Shown here piece by piece: positions 43,621 through 52,968 of a stretch of DNA of 61,405 nt. The stretch spans positions 1 to 61,405 of the forward strand of contig JBCCHV010000040.1 in the NCBI GenBank assembly GCA_039028635.1, read 5' to 3'. The position numbers and the translations under genes were made by a program. The notes beneath the pieces were generated by a model that was given only the letters and a program-made list of their open reading frames with translations, did not search any database and was not told where the DNA came from. The stretch is from Acidobacteriota bacterium. GTDB taxonomy: Bacteria; Acidobacteriota; Thermoanaerobaculia; Multivoradales; JBCCEF01. Positions within the stretch are counted from its first letter, which is position 1. Each line of letters begins with the position of its first letter.

Positions 43621-44907
43621 TTACTCCTCCTCCTCGAGGTGGGCGGCGATCTCGCGGGCGTCGAGGGCGAGGGTCGGGCTCTCCGTCTGGAGGAGGGTCT
43701 CGCCGGGCGCTTCCGGTTCCTGAATCTTGGTGATGTCGACCGGCAGCAGACGCATGGTGGTCTCCTGGTAGGCGGCCTCATCGTCGGGCGGGTCGCCGAC
43801 CGTCAGGGGAGCCGGTTCGCTGTCCGGGGTGGCCCGGCTCGCGTCCTCCGCGGTGCGGCCCGTCTCCGGGGCCGGCGCCGCGCTGGCTCCGGCGGTGGCA
43901 GCGGCCGCCGTTGGCACGATCGGAACCGTCGCCGGCTGTGCCGCCTTGGCGGGCGCGCGACGGGCTTCGGGATGGGTTGCGGCCGCCTTCGTTGCGGCCG
44001 TTGGCGCCGGCGCCTTCCGGGTCTCTTTGCGGCCACACCAGCGAGGCTCGCCGATGGCCTGGTAGTAGGCGATCTCCGATCCCCAGAGGCCCACCCGCAG
44101 GTAAGAGCGCAGCAGCATGAATCCCTGCTGCAGGGCGAGAAGACCGAAGACGGCGCCGACGCTGCTCGCCACCCAGCCAGCGCGCAGGGCGAAGGCGCCG
44201 ATGGCGAAGGCTGCTCCCAGGAGCATGAATAAGAAGTAGAGGGGCAGCAGGATCAGGGGCCGTTTGAGGACGTGGCCGAGGGCGCGAAAGAAGCCTACGA
44301 AGGTTCGGCCATCGCCATGGGCGGCGGCCGAGACGCGGCTCAGATCGTAGGCCAGGTCGAGGGGGGCGAAGGCGAGGAAACCGAGCAGGGCGACGATCAG
44401 CCAGCCGTTGAGCTGCAGGCCACCGTTGCGCTGCTCGGCACCGAGGTCCGTGACCCAGCCCATGGCGCCGGCGAGGAGGGCGGCGAGGACCGCCACGGCG
44501 AGCAGGAACCAAAGCGCGCTGCGCAGGAAGCGCCAGCCGTTCCTGCCGATGCCTTGGAGGAAGGGGTGCTGGTCGCGGCGCGAGGTGCCGAGCAGGGTCT
44601 GCACGATGCCGGCGGAGACCAGGATCTGGATCAGCAGCACGATGACGGCGCGCAGGGGAGCACTGTCCTGCAGCGGCGCGAGATCGTTGGTGCGGGAGGC
44701 CGCCAGGTCGGTCCAGACGCCGAAGCCGTTGCCGGCGATCTGGCTTTGGGCGAACAGGCTGTGGTCGAGGTTTTCGGCGAGGTTGGGCAGGAAGATGCTG
44801 GTGATCAAGACGGTCGGCAGCAGGGACGCCAACCAGGCGATCAGCACCAGGCCGAGGTGCTGATGGGTTCGACGCAGGCCATGGCGCAGGGCAGTGAGGA
44901 ATTTCAT
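43621..44907 (-). CDS. Multi-pass membrane protein, unknown function
   Basis: This 428-residue protein has about six transmembrane segments in its first 280 residues (HLGLVLIAWLASLLPTVLIT, AVIVLLIQILVSAGIVQTLL, FLLAVAVLAALLAGAMGW, NGWLIVALLGFLAFAPLDLA, LILLPLYFLFMLLGAAFAIG). The C-terminal 130 residues are a disordered Ala/Pro/Thr-rich cytoplasmic or periplasmic tail ending EIAAHLEEEE. I do not recognise a named family; the arrangement recalls other uncharacterised inner-membrane proteins. It sits 24 bases downstream of the M1 peptidase gene and may share its transcript. Confidence 0.65.
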   Translation of the reverse strand: MKFLTALRHGLRRTHQHLGLVLIAWLASLLPTVLITSIFLPNLAENLDHSLFAQSQIAGNGFGVWTDLAASRTNDLAPLQDSAPLRAVIVLLIQILVSAGIVQTLLGTSRRDQHPFLQGIGRNGWRFLRSALWFLLAVAVLAALLAGAMGWVTDLGAEQRNGGLQLNGWLIVALLGFLAFAPLDLAYDLSRVSAAAHGDGRTFVGFFRALGHVLKRPLILLPLYFLFMLLGAAFAIGAFALRAGWVASSVGAVFGLLALQQGFMLLRSYLRVGLWGSEIAYYQAIGEPRWCGRKETRKAPAPTAATKAAATHPEARRAPAKAAQPATVPIVPTAAAATAGASAAPAPETGRTAEDASRATPDSEPAPLTVGDPPDDEAAYQETTMRLLPVDITKIQEPEAPGETLLQTESPTLALDAREIAAHLEEEE

Positions 44908-44931
44908 CTCTTGGCTCTCCCGGATTCGCGA

Positions 44932-47022
44932 TCAGGCCAGCAAGGTCACGGCCTGGAACAGGCTCTGCAACCAGAAGATCATGCTGCTGAAGAAGGACAT
45001 CTTGGCGGTGCCGTCGCTCTGGCGGCTGCGACCGTTGTTGATTCGGTTGGCGTCGAGGGCGAGGACCTGATCGGGATCGACCTCGACGCTGTCGAGACGC
45101 ATCGGACCTTCGAAGGTCCAGCGCACCCAACGGTTCTCGCCTTCCCAGGTCCGCCGGACCACCTGGCCGTCGTCGAAGCGGAACTCCACCGTCACCGGAT
45201 GGGTGAACTCGCCGTAGCGGAAGATCACCGCCGTCGAACGCCAGGTCTCATCCTCGCCGTCCGCTTCGCCGTCTTCCTCGACGGCCTCGCTCTCGGTCTC
45301 ATCGCCACCGAGCTCGACGCGTTCGCCGTCACGCCAGAAGAAGCCGCGCTCGTCCTTGACCCGCTTGGTGTCCAGACTGCGGACGCCGTAGTCCAAGCCG
45401 CGGGTCGAGTGCAGCGCCTGGGCGAAAAAGCCCGAGAGATCACGGCCGGTCTCGCGTTCGAGGGTGCGCTCGAAGTCGGCCGTCGTCGGATGCTTGAACT
45501 GGAACTCCTGGAAGAAGGCGCGCATGGCGCGGTGGAAGGTCTGGTCGCCCAGGACACCCTCCATGTGTCGCAAGGTGACGGCCGGCTTGGGATAGCTGTT
45601 GCGGCCGTAGCGGCCGCGGCTCATGTAGCGCCAGGCGGGGGCCGCGATCACGTCGCTGTAGCGGCCGCCGGCGACCGAGGCATGGTTCGATTCGAAGGGC
45701 GAGATGGTCATCACCCCCGGAACTCGGATGGCGGAGTCGTACTCGTCCTCCATCACCTCCATCTCGTAGTAGGAGTTGATGCCCTCGTCGATCCAGGCCT
45801 CTTCGAATTCGTTGTTGGCGATCATGCCCTGGAAGTACTGATGGCCGAACTCGTGCACCGTCACGATCTCTGGGGCCCGCACTTCGTCGAAGGGCGGCAG
45901 ATCGAGGATCGGGTGGGTGCCGAGGGTGATGAAGGTGGGGTACTCCATGCCGCCGGAGCCGCCGGCGCCGGCCGCCGGATCGACCAGCGTCAGGGTGTCG
46001 TAGGGGTAGGTGCCGAGGCGCAGGCCATAGCCGCGGATGGCGGCCTTGGCGGAGCTCAGGTAGCGCTCCGCCTGGGGCAGGTTCTCGGGGTGGATGAAGA
46101 GCTCGATGTCGACCGGCGTGAGCGTTGCCTCGTCGTCCGTCAAGGCGAGCAGCTCCTGCCAATGGCGGCGCAGCTCGGCCGGTACGTCGCGCTGTGGATC
46201 GAAGGTGTCGGTGATCACCTCGTAGAGGGGATCGGCGGTGAAGGCGAAGTCGTGGACGCCGCGCTGCAGGTAGCGTTGGGTGACCTTGCCGTCGGCGACT
46301 TCCTCGCTCTGCCGCCGGCCGGTGGCTCCGATCTTCCCCTGGTAGCGCTCCGGGAAGGTGAGGCTGACGTCGTAATCGCCGAAGTCGGCGTAGAACTCGC
46401 TCGACAGGTGGAACTGATGGGCGTTCCAGCCGGGGGTCCGGCGGCCGCGGTCGCCGGTGTCCTCGAAGACGGCGATCTTGGGGAACCACTGGCCGCCGAG
46501 GATGTAGTCGCCGTGCATCCCGGTGCGCGCGAAAATGTCCGGGAAGCGGCTCAGGAAGTCGATTTCCAGGACCACCTCGGCGCCTGGCTCGAGGGGCTGC
46601 GGCAGCGGGTAGCGCACCACCGTGCGGTCCTCCCGGTTGCCGTCGTCGGGCTGCAGGAACTCGGCGTCGGCGGAGAGGTCGATACCGTCGGCGGTGATCT
46701 GTAAGATCTCGCAGAAGCCCCATTCTTCATCGTCGAACTCGCTGCTGCGATGACGTCCGCCGGACTCGATCATGAAGGTCGAGCGGTTGTTGGCGAAGGC
46801 GTTGAGGTAAAGATGGAACTGGAGGTCCGGGATGGCGACGGTGGCCCGATTGGTCCAGCGCAGGAACTGCTTGCCGGTGAGCTCGCGGGTCTCCGGGTCG
46901 AGCTCCGCTGCGATTTGGATGCTGTAGGCCGGAGCGGGTAGCGCGGTCGCCGCCGCCGTCGAGGCGAAAGCGAGGGCCAGGAGGATGAGCAGGGCGGGCT
47001 TTATGAACGTCTTGACGTACAC
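44932..47022 (-). CDS. M1-family metallopeptidase, secreted
   Basis: This 696-residue precursor starts at a GTG with GGAGG 5 bases upstream, which places a signal peptide at the very N-terminus (FIKPALLILLALAFASTAAA); a longer ATG reading at 47139 lacks such support. The zinc site is H390-E391-F-G-H394 and E413 (HEFGH-x18-E), the gluzincin pattern of the M1 family. The substrate-side AMEN-type motif is replaced by GGMEYPTFITL, a usual variant. The enzyme probably trims peptides in the periplasm or outside the cell. A C-terminal hydrophobic segment (FFSSMIFWLQSLFQAVTLL) could anchor it to a membrane. It shares its upstream region with the divergent nfeD-like gene. Confidence 0.9.
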   Translation of the reverse strand: MYVKTFIKPALLILLALAFASTAAATALPAPAYSIQIAAELDPETRELTGKQFLRWTNRATVAIPDLQFHLYLNAFANNRSTFMIESGGRHRSSEFDDEEWGFCEILQITADGIDLSADAEFLQPDDGNREDRTVVRYPLPQPLEPGAEVVLEIDFLSRFPDIFARTGMHGDYILGGQWFPKIAVFEDTGDRGRRTPGWNAHQFHLSSEFYADFGDYDVSLTFPERYQGKIGATGRRQSEEVADGKVTQRYLQRGVHDFAFTADPLYEVITDTFDPQRDVPAELRRHWQELLALTDDEATLTPVDIELFIHPENLPQAERYLSSAKAAIRGYGLRLGTYPYDTLTLVDPAAGAGGSGGMEYPTFITLGTHPILDLPPFDEVRAPEIVTVHEFGHQYFQGMIANNEFEEAWIDEGINSYYEMEVMEDEYDSAIRVPGVMTISPFESNHASVAGGRYSDVIAAPAWRYMSRGRYGRNSYPKPAVTLRHMEGVLGDQTFHRAMRAFFQEFQFKHPTTADFERTLERETGRDLSGFFAQALHSTRGLDYGVRSLDTKRVKDERGFFWRDGERVELGGDETESEAVEEDGEADGEDETWRSTAVIFRYGEFTHPVTVEFRFDDGQVVRRTWEGENRWVRWTFEGPMRLDSVEVDPDQVLALDANRINNGRSRQSDGTAKMSFFSSMIFWLQSLFQAVTLLA

Positions 47023-47065
47023 GCGAGCCTCCAGAGCGAAGGAGCCAGAGTGAAGAAGCCGGAAA

Positions 47066-47093
47066 TAGACAAGGGCAGTAGGCCGATTATACT
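47066..47093 (+). promoter_or_regulatory. Sigma-70 type promoter of the NfeD/slipin operon
   Basis: TAGACA at 47066-47071 and TATACT at 47088-47093 are separated by 16 bases, each differing from consensus in one position. The NfeD ATG is 53 bases downstream of the -10 box. Confidence 0.6.
47086..47091 (-). promoter_or_regulatory. Putative -10 box of the M1 peptidase gene
   Basis: A perfect TATAAT on the minus strand lies 64 bases upstream of the GTG start and overlaps the plus-strand -10 box of the divergent promoter. A clear -35 hexamer was not found. The overlap would make the two promoters mutually exclusive. Confidence 0.45.
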
Positions 47094-47145
47094 TCTTGAC
47101 GACCATCACGGGCCTCCACGGCCGGCCTCGGAACCTCAAGAATCA

Positions 47146-48543
47146 ATGTCACTTAACCTACGCTCCCAACGCCCCGTTGTTTCGCCCTCCGGTTACCCCC
47201 TGGCACGGTGGGTGATCGGACTCCTGTTCCTCGCTCTGCTCGCTGCCGGCTTGGCCCCGGCGCTGGCGCAGGCCGAGGAGGAGAAGCCGCCGGCCGAGGT
47301 GCGGACCGGAGAGGTCTTGCACCTGCGGATCGATTCGATCATTCATCCGGTGGTCGCCGAGTTCATCGTCGACTCGATGGCCGAGGCCGACGCCTCGGAG
47401 GCTCAGCTGCTGGTCGTCGAGCTGTCGACGCCGGGCGGCCTGCTGCCGTCGACGCGCGAGATGTTCACCGCCATGCTGGCCGCCGAGACGCCGGTGGCGG
47501 TGTACGTCTCGCCGAGCGGCAGCCAAGCCGCCTCGGCCGGCTTCTTCCTTCTGATGGCGGCCGACGTCGCGGCGATGGCGCCGGGCACCAACACCGGAGC
47601 GGCCCACCCGGTGGGCGGCGATGGCAAGGACATCGAGGGCACGATGGGGGAGAAGGTCGAGCAGGATTCGGCCGCCACCATCCGGTCCCTGGCGGAGCGC
47701 CAGGGCCGCAATGTCGAGGCCGCCGAGGCGGGCGTGCTCGAGAGCACCTCCTATTCCGCCGACGAAGCCCTCGACCTGGAGCTCATCGACCTGATCGTCG
47801 ACAGCCTGCCCCAACTGCTCGACGAGATCGACGGCCGAGTGATCGAGAAGGGTGGTCAGCGCTGGCGCCTCGAGACCGCCGACGCGCCGGTGCGCCGGCT
47901 CGAGATGCCGGCGCTGCGCCAGATCCTGTCGGTGCTCGCCAATCCCAGCCTGGCGGCGATTCTGATGAGCCTGGGATTCCTCGGCATCTACTTCGAGTTC
48001 ATGAACCCGGGGTCTTATCTGCCGGGAATCGTCGGCGCCCTCTGCCTCATCCTGGCCTTCCTGGGGCTCTCCATCCTGCCCTTCAACGCCGCCGGTATCG
48101 CCCTCATCCTGTTGGCCGTGGCGCTGTTCGTGGCCGAGGTCAAGGTGGCGAGCTTCGGGCTGTTGACCCTCGCCGGCGTAGTGTCGCTGGTGTTGGGAGC
48201 TCTGGTGCTGTTCAAAGATGCCGGGCCGGCGATTCGGGTGAGCAACTCGGCGCTGATCTCGATCGCCGCCACCGCGCTGCTGGTGGTGGGCAGTCTGATG
48301 GTGCTGGTGCTGCGCGCCCACCGTCGCCCCGCCTCGACCGGTCGCGACGGTTTGGTGGGAGCGCGCGGTAAAGTCACCAGCGCTCTCGACCCGGACGGCA
48401 AGGTGTTCGTTCAGGGCGAGATCTGGAACGCCACCGCCGAGACGCCGGTGGCCGATCGGCAGCCGGTCGAGGTGATCGCCGTCGAAGGCATGCTGTTGCG
48501 AGTGCGTCCTCTCTCATCGACTTCATCTCCGGAGGCTTCATGA
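47146..48543 (+). CDS. NfeD-like membrane-bound serine protease
   Basis: This 465-residue protein is a long-form NfeD. After a signal/first transmembrane segment ([20 protein letters not shown]) comes a ClpP-like protease domain (residues 45-265) with the [11 protein letters not shown] motif, the nucleophile in [15 protein letters not shown], and a candidate catalytic lysine in MGEKVEQD, consistent with the Ser-Lys dyad of the family. Four to five transmembrane segments follow, and a C-terminal OB-fold domain ends the protein ([32 protein letters not shown]). The family partners with stomatin-like proteins in membrane quality control. The ATG at 47146 is chosen over the upstream 47050 start because the latter would add an unlikely 32-residue leader. 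The stop overlaps the slipin start by ATGA. Confidence 0.88.
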   Translation: MSLNLRSQRPVVSPSGYPLARWVIGLLFLALLAAGLAPALAQAEEEKPPAEVRTGEVLHLRIDSIIHPVVAEFIVDSMAEADASEAQLLVVELSTPGGLLPSTREMFTAMLAAETPVAVYVSPSGSQAASAGFFLLMAADVAAMAPGTNTGAAHPVGGDGKDIEGTMGEKVEQDSAATIRSLAERQGRNVEAAEAGVLESTSYSADEALDLELIDLIVDSLPQLLDEIDGRVIEKGGQRWRLETADAPVRRLEMPALRQILSVLANPSLAAILMSLGFLGIYFEFMNPGSYLPGIVGALCLILAFLGLSILPFNAAGIALILLAVALFVAEVKVASFGLLTLAGVVSLVLGALVLFKDAGPAIRVSNSALISIAATALLVVGSLMVLVLRAHRRPASTGRDGLVGARGKVTSALDPDGKVFVQGEIWNATAETPVADRQPVEVIAVEGMLLRVRPLSSTSSPEAS

Positions 48544-49298
48544 TCTTTCCGATCATTCTGGCGCTGGTTTTCCTTCTCATCCTCGCTTCGCGCTGGATCA
48601 ACGTGCTCAACGAGTACGAGCGCGCCGTGGTCTTCCGGCTCGGCCGCCTGCTGCCGGACGTCAAGGGGCCCGGCGTGGTGCTGATCTTCTGGCCCTTCGA
48701 TCGCCTGGTGCGCATCTCCCAACGGGTGATGGTGCACGACGTGCCGCCCCAGGACATCATCACCCGCGACAACGTCTCGGTGAAGGTCAACGCGGTGGTC
48801 TACTTTCGGGTGATCGATCCCAACCGGGCCGTCAACGAGGTCGAGAACTACCTCTTCGCCACCAGCCAGCTTGCCCAGACGACACTGCGTTCGGTGCTCG
48901 GCCAGGCGGATCTCGACGAGCTGCTGGCGGAGCGCGAGAAGCTCAACAACCAGCTCCAGGAGATCATCGACTCGCAGACCGATCCCTGGGGAATCAAGGT
49001 CTCGATGGTGGAGGTCAAGCACGTCGATCTGCCGCAGGAAATGCAGCGCGCGATGGCTCGACAGGCCGAGGCCGAGCGCGAGAAGCGCGCCAAGATCATT
49101 CACGCCGAGGGTGAGCTGCAGGCCTCCGAGCAGCTCGCCGCGGCGGCGGAGAAGATCAGCCAGAACCCGACCACGCTGCAGCTCCGCTATCTGCAGACCC
49201 TGTCCGAGATCTCGTCGGAGCAGAACTCGACCATCCTGTTCCCGATTCCGATCGAAATGCTGCGCGCCCTCTCCGCCTACGGCGATTCGAAGGGCTGA
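48540..49298 (+). CDS. Slipin (stomatin/SPFH family)
   Basis: This 252-residue protein has one N-terminal membrane segment ([19 protein letters not shown]) and an SPFH/band 7 domain ([60 protein letters not shown]). A helical region rich in Glu/Ala/Arg follows ([20 protein letters not shown]). Slipins oligomerise at the inner membrane and are cleaved or regulated by their NfeD partner. The ATGA overlap with nfeD supports a functional pair. The gene ends just before repeat copy 2. Confidence 0.93.
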   Translation: MIFPIILALVFLLILASRWINVLNEYERAVVFRLGRLLPDVKGPGVVLIFWPFDRLVRISQRVMVHDVPPQDIITRDNVSVKVNAVVYFRVIDPNRAVNEVENYLFATSQLAQTTLRSVLGQADLDELLAEREKLNNQLQEIIDSQTDPWGIKVSMVEVKHVDLPQEMQRAMARQAEAEREKRAKIIHAEGELQASEQLAAAAEKISQNPTTLQLRYLQTLSEISSEQNSTILFPIPIEMLRALSAYGDSKG

Positions 49299-49303
49299 GA
49301 CTG

Positions 49304-49513
49304 CTAGCAGGCTGCTGAAAAACTCTTGACTGGGAGCATCTTTGGTCTTCAAGAGCTTCCGAGCCCGAGGGGCGAGGCGGCGGCAAAGCCGCCGAGGACG
49401 GGGGTGAAGGCGCACGACCTGTGCGTGCGCCTGAGGGGGGCGCCTTTAGCCCCCCTGAAACAGACAGCAGGCGCTGAATAAGCCGCCACGAGGCTTTTTC
49501 AGCAGCCTGCTAG
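49304..49513. repeat. Dispersed intergenic repeat, copy 2 (best-defined)
   Basis: This 210-bp copy begins CTAGCAGGCTGCTGAAAAA and ends TTTTTCAGCAGCCTGCTAG, an inverted terminal repeat of 19 bases. Inside are the hairpin GGCGGCGGCAAAGCCGCC and the hairpin GGGGGGCGCCTTTAGCCCCCC. The element lies between slipin and the SPOR gene and contains no gene. Confidence 0.85.
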
Positions 49514-49539
49514 GATCCGGCGTCGAGGAGGAGTCCGCT

Positions 49540-50277
49540 TTGAGCCAAGTTCAAGAGCCCAGTTACTACGAGATCGCGCTCACCAACCGGCAGGTGGTGG
49601 TGGCCTTCGTCATCCTCCTGGCGTGTCTGGTGGCGGCCTTCTTGTCGGGCATCTGGGTCGGACGCGACGAAGCCCCGATGGTGGCGGCGACGGTCGCCGA
49701 CGCCGAGCCGGTGGCCGAGGCCTCGGCGCCGCAGGAGTCGCCCGATCGTCTGAGCTTCTTCGAGCGCGAGGCCGAGGCCGAGGCTGGCGCCGTCCAGCCG
49801 CAGGCCGGGACGACCTTGCAGCAAGATCTCGCCGCCGATCGAGGTCGGGCGCCGGCGGCGGCCCAGGTCACGCCTCCCGCGCCGCGGCCGGTCGAGCCCC
49901 AAGTCTCGGCTCCGCCGCGGCAAGAACCGGCCCAGAGTGCGCCTCCGAAGGCCTCGCCTCCGAAGGCCTCGCCGCCACCGCGCAGCGCCGTGCCGCCGGT
50001 GACCCGGGCTTCTTCTGGGCGCACCGTGATGGAGCCCTCGGTCAATCCCGGCGGCCTGATGGTGCAGGTCTTCTCGTCCGCCGATCAGGCCCAGGCCCAA
50101 AAGGTGGCGGATCGCTTGATTCGCGGCGGCCGGGACGCCTTCCTGTCGCCGGTGGAGGTCGATGGCCAGGTGATGTACCGGGTGCGGATCGGGCCCTTCG
50201 AGGCGCGCGACGCTGCGGCCAAGGTGGCCGACCAGGTGCGGCGCGATTTCCGTCTCGACACCTGGATCACCCAGTAA
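49540..50277 (+). CDS. SPOR-domain membrane protein
   Basis: This 245-residue protein starts at a TTG with GAGGAG upstream. A single transmembrane segment lies at residues 19-42 (VVVAFVILLACLVAAFLSGIWV). Residues 45-160 are Pro/Ala/Glu-rich and probably periplasmic spacer. The SPOR domain closes the protein (LMVQVFSSADQAQAQKVADR, GQVMYRVRIGPFEARDAAAK), which binds denuded glycan strands of septal peptidoglycan. It is likely involved in division or envelope maintenance. It opens the plus-strand run that continues with lnt and prfB. Confidence 0.88.
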   Translation: MSQVQEPSYYEIALTNRQVVVAFVILLACLVAAFLSGIWVGRDEAPMVAATVADAEPVAEASAPQESPDRLSFFEREAEAEAGAVQPQAGTTLQQDLAADRGRAPAAAQVTPPAPRPVEPQVSAPPRQEPAQSAPPKASPPKASPPPRSAVPPVTRASSGRTVMEPSVNPGGLMVQVFSSADQAQAQKVADRLIRGGRDAFLSPVEVDGQVMYRVRIGPFEARDAAAKVADQVRRDFRLDTWITQ

Positions 50278-50334
50278 ACGAGCCGTCGCCTCGCCTCACG
50301 GCGCGGCCCGCTACTTTCTGCCCCTCGGCTCGCC

Positions 50335-51834
50335 TTGTCTTCCGCCCCTGAACGGCCCGCGTCGCGCCTCGCCGCTGGCTGGCCTCGCCTCGCCCTGGTG
50401 GTGCTCTCCGGAGCGCTCTGGGGGTGGACCTTCGGGCGCCAGCCGCTGCCTTATCTCGCCATCGTCGCACTGGTGCCGTGGCTCGCCGTACTGCCGGGGC
50501 GCCGGGCCGGGTTCCTCGGCTGGCTGCACGGCTTCGTCGCCTGGATGGTGGCCCTGCCGTGGATCGCGCCGACCCTCACCACCTTCGGCGAGATCCCGCC
50601 GCCCCTCGCCTGGCCCCTGCTGGCCTTGCTGGCCTCCTATCTGGCCCTCTACCACGGTGTTTTCGCGTTTCTCGCGCGCCGCTGGTGGGGCTCGCCCTTC
50701 GCCGGGTTCACCCTGCCGGCCCTGTGGGTCGTGCTCGAGTGGCTGCGCACCTACCTCGGTGGTGGCTTCCCGTGGAATCTGGCCGCCTACGCCTGGACCG
50801 ACCTGCCGGGAGCGCTTCCGATCGCCGCCTGGATCGGTGCCTATGGCGTCTCCTGCTTGATCTTGGCGGTCAACGTTGCCCTCGCCTTGGCGCTGCGGCG
50901 GGCTCGTCCGGCCTTCGCCGGTGGGGCGCTGGGGTTGGTCTTGATAGTCGTTCTGTTGGGGCCGCGGCTGGCTGCTGGGCCGGCCGTCGAGGCCGGTCGC
51001 CCGGTGGCCCTGGTGCAGCCCAACATCGGCAACCAGGTCGAGCCCGATTGGGGATTGATCCAGCGGCAATATGGCGAGCTTCTCGCCCTCTCGCGCCAGG
51101 CTTGCGATCAGCCCGGCACCCTAGTGGTGTGGCCCGAGAGCGCCGGCTGGCCGCGTGTCTACGCGCAAGATGCGGGCTTCGCGGCGGATCTCGAGGCGCT
51201 CGCCGCCGCCGGCTGCCCGGTGGTCTTCAACTCCCTCCACCCGGTCTCCCAGACCTATTACAACTCCCTCTACCTGATGGCCAGCGACGGCGCGGTCGAG
51301 CGCTACGACAAGCGCCACCTGGTGCCCTTCGGTGAGTACGTCCCCTTCGCCGGCGTCTTCGCCTTCATCGATGGCCTAGCGCGCAATGCCGGAGCCCTCG
51401 CCGCCGCCGACGAGATCCGCCTGCTCGCCTGGGGCGAGGATCGACTGGGAGTGGCGATCTGCTTCGAGGTGGTGTTTCCTCAGGAGGTCGCCGCCACCGT
51501 CGCAGCCGGCGCCTCGATCCTGGTCTCGGTGACCAACGATGCCTGGTACGGCGATACTTCGGCGCCCTGGCAGCATCTGCGGGCAGCTCGTTTCCGCGCT
51601 GCCGAGAACCGCCGCTACCTGCTGCGCGCCGCCATCACCGGGGTCTCCGCGGTGATCGCCCCGGACGGCTCGGTGGTGGCCTCCCTGGGCATCGACGAGC
51701 GCGGCCTGGTGCGCAGCCGAGTCGTCGGCCGGAGTGATCGCAGCCCGTTTTCGCGCGCGCCCTGGGCGATCCCGATTCTGTGTTCGGGCCTGACCCTCTT
51801 TGCTATGCTCGGCAGCCCTGGGAGGAAGCCATGA
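50335..51834 (+). CDS. lnt: Apolipoprotein N-acyltransferase
   Basis: This 499-residue inner-membrane enzyme adds the third acyl chain to lipoproteins. Six or more transmembrane segments occupy residues 10-225. The nitrilase-fold catalytic triad is intact: E268 in VVWPESAGW, K326 in YDKRHLVPFGEYVPF, and C376 in GVAICFEVVF. The likely start is a TTG; no better ATG exists before the first membrane segment. The stop overlaps prfB by ATGA. The presence of this gene means the cell makes triacylated lipoproteins, supporting an outer membrane. Confidence 0.94.
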   Translation: MSSAPERPASRLAAGWPRLALVVLSGALWGWTFGRQPLPYLAIVALVPWLAVLPGRRAGFLGWLHGFVAWMVALPWIAPTLTTFGEIPPPLAWPLLALLASYLALYHGVFAFLARRWWGSPFAGFTLPALWVVLEWLRTYLGGGFPWNLAAYAWTDLPGALPIAAWIGAYGVSCLILAVNVALALALRRARPAFAGGALGLVLIVVLLGPRLAAGPAVEAGRPVALVQPNIGNQVEPDWGLIQRQYGELLALSRQACDQPGTLVVWPESAGWPRVYAQDAGFAADLEALAAAGCPVVFNSLHPVSQTYYNSLYLMASDGAVERYDKRHLVPFGEYVPFAGVFAFIDGLARNAGALAAADEIRLLAWGEDRLGVAICFEVVFPQEVAATVAAGASILVSVTNDAWYGDTSAPWQHLRAARFRAAENRRYLLRAAITGVSAVIAPDGSVVASLGIDERGLVRSRVVGRSDRSPFSRAPWAIPILCSGLTLFAMLGSPGRKP

Positions 51835-52944
51835 CGATCGTCGAAGTGCAGCACAAGATCGAACAACTCGCGCGCCAGTTGGTCAACATTCGGGGGTATC
51901 TTTGAAGGCCCCGACTTCGCCGATCAGCTGGCGGAAATCGACCGCGAGATGGAGACTCCCGGTTTCTGGGACGATCCTTCCCGCAGCGCTCCGCTATTGC
52001 GCAAACGACGCACTCTGGAGCGCCGTCTCGAAACCCTGAAGCGCCTCCAGGACGACGGTGACGAGCTCGACGCCTGGCGCGAGCTGGTCGCCGAAGGCGA
52101 GGCCGATGACGAGCTCTCGACCTTTCTCCGGCGCCTCGACGGCGACCTCCAGCGCCTCGATCTCGAGCTCAAGCTCGCCGGCGAGGACGACGACAAGAAC
52201 GCCCTGATCGAGATCCGCCCGGGAGCCGGCGGCGTCGACGCCGCCGACTGGGCCGAGATGCTGCTGCGCATGTATGTGCGCTGGGCCGAGAAAAAGGGCT
52301 TCGGAGCCGATCTCCTCGACCGTCAGGATGCCGAGGAAGCGGGTATCAAGAGTTGCACTCTGGCGGTGCGCGGCGAGAACGCCTACGGTCTTCTGCGCAG
52401 CGAGAACGGCGTCCACCGGCTGGTGCGGATCAGTCCCTTCGATCAGCAGAGCCGGCGTCAGACCTCGTTCGCTTCCGTCGACCTTTATCCGGAGGTCGAC
52501 GACGATGTCGAGGTCGAGGTCAACGACAAGGATCTGCGGGTCGATACCTATCGCGCTTCCGGGGCCGGCGGTCAGCACGTCAACAAGACCGAGTCGGCGG
52601 TGCGCATCACCCATCTGCCGACGGGCATCGTGGTGTCGTGCCAGAACGAACGCAGTCAGCTCAAGAACCGCGCCACCGCCATGAAGGTGCTGCGAGCGCG
52701 GCTCTACGACCGCGAGGTGCAGCTGCGCGAGGCGGAGCGGGCGGAGAAGGCCGGCGAGAAGCCGGATATCGGCTGGGGGAGCCAGATCCGCAGCTACGTC
52801 CTGGCGCCCTACCGGATGGTCAAGGACCACCGCACCAACCTCGAGATGGGGGATGCCGACGCCGTCATCGACGGCGCCATCGACCCCTTCATCGAGTCGT
52901 GGCTCAAGTTCCAGATGACCGAGCGCGAGAGCTCGACCTCCTGA
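51831..52944 (+). CDS. prfB: Peptide chain release factor 2 (with programmed +1 frameshift)
   Basis: RF2 of 370 residues recognises UGA and UAA stops. It is encoded in two frames: 24 codons from ATG 51831, an in-frame TGA at 51903-51905, then the +1 frame resumes at GAA 51904 after CTT and runs to 52944. The stop-recognition SPF motif is at residues 201-203 (VRISPFDQQS), and the hydrolysis GGQ at 246-248 (SGAGGQHVNKTES). Both match the known positions in E. coli RF2 within a few residues. The ATG overlaps the lnt stop. The slippery site is described separately. Confidence 0.97.
51891..51905 (+). promoter_or_regulatory. prfB programmed frameshift signal
   Basis: The run CGG GGG TAT CTT TGA holds the Shine-Dalgarno-like GGGGG just upstream of the slippery CTT and the in-frame UGA, the same layout as in E. 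coli prfB (AGG GGG TAT CTT TGA). When RF2 is scarce, ribosomes pause at UGA and shift +1, giving full-length RF2 and thus autoregulation. Confidence 0.95.
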
Positions 52945-52968
52945 CCTACTTCGGGAAGGCCCCTTCCC

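Noticed and set aside
46981-47139. Longer start (ATG at 47139) for the M1 peptidase
   Set aside because: It would put 39 residues before the signal peptide and cover the divergent promoter region; the GTG at 47022 has an ideal GGAGG.
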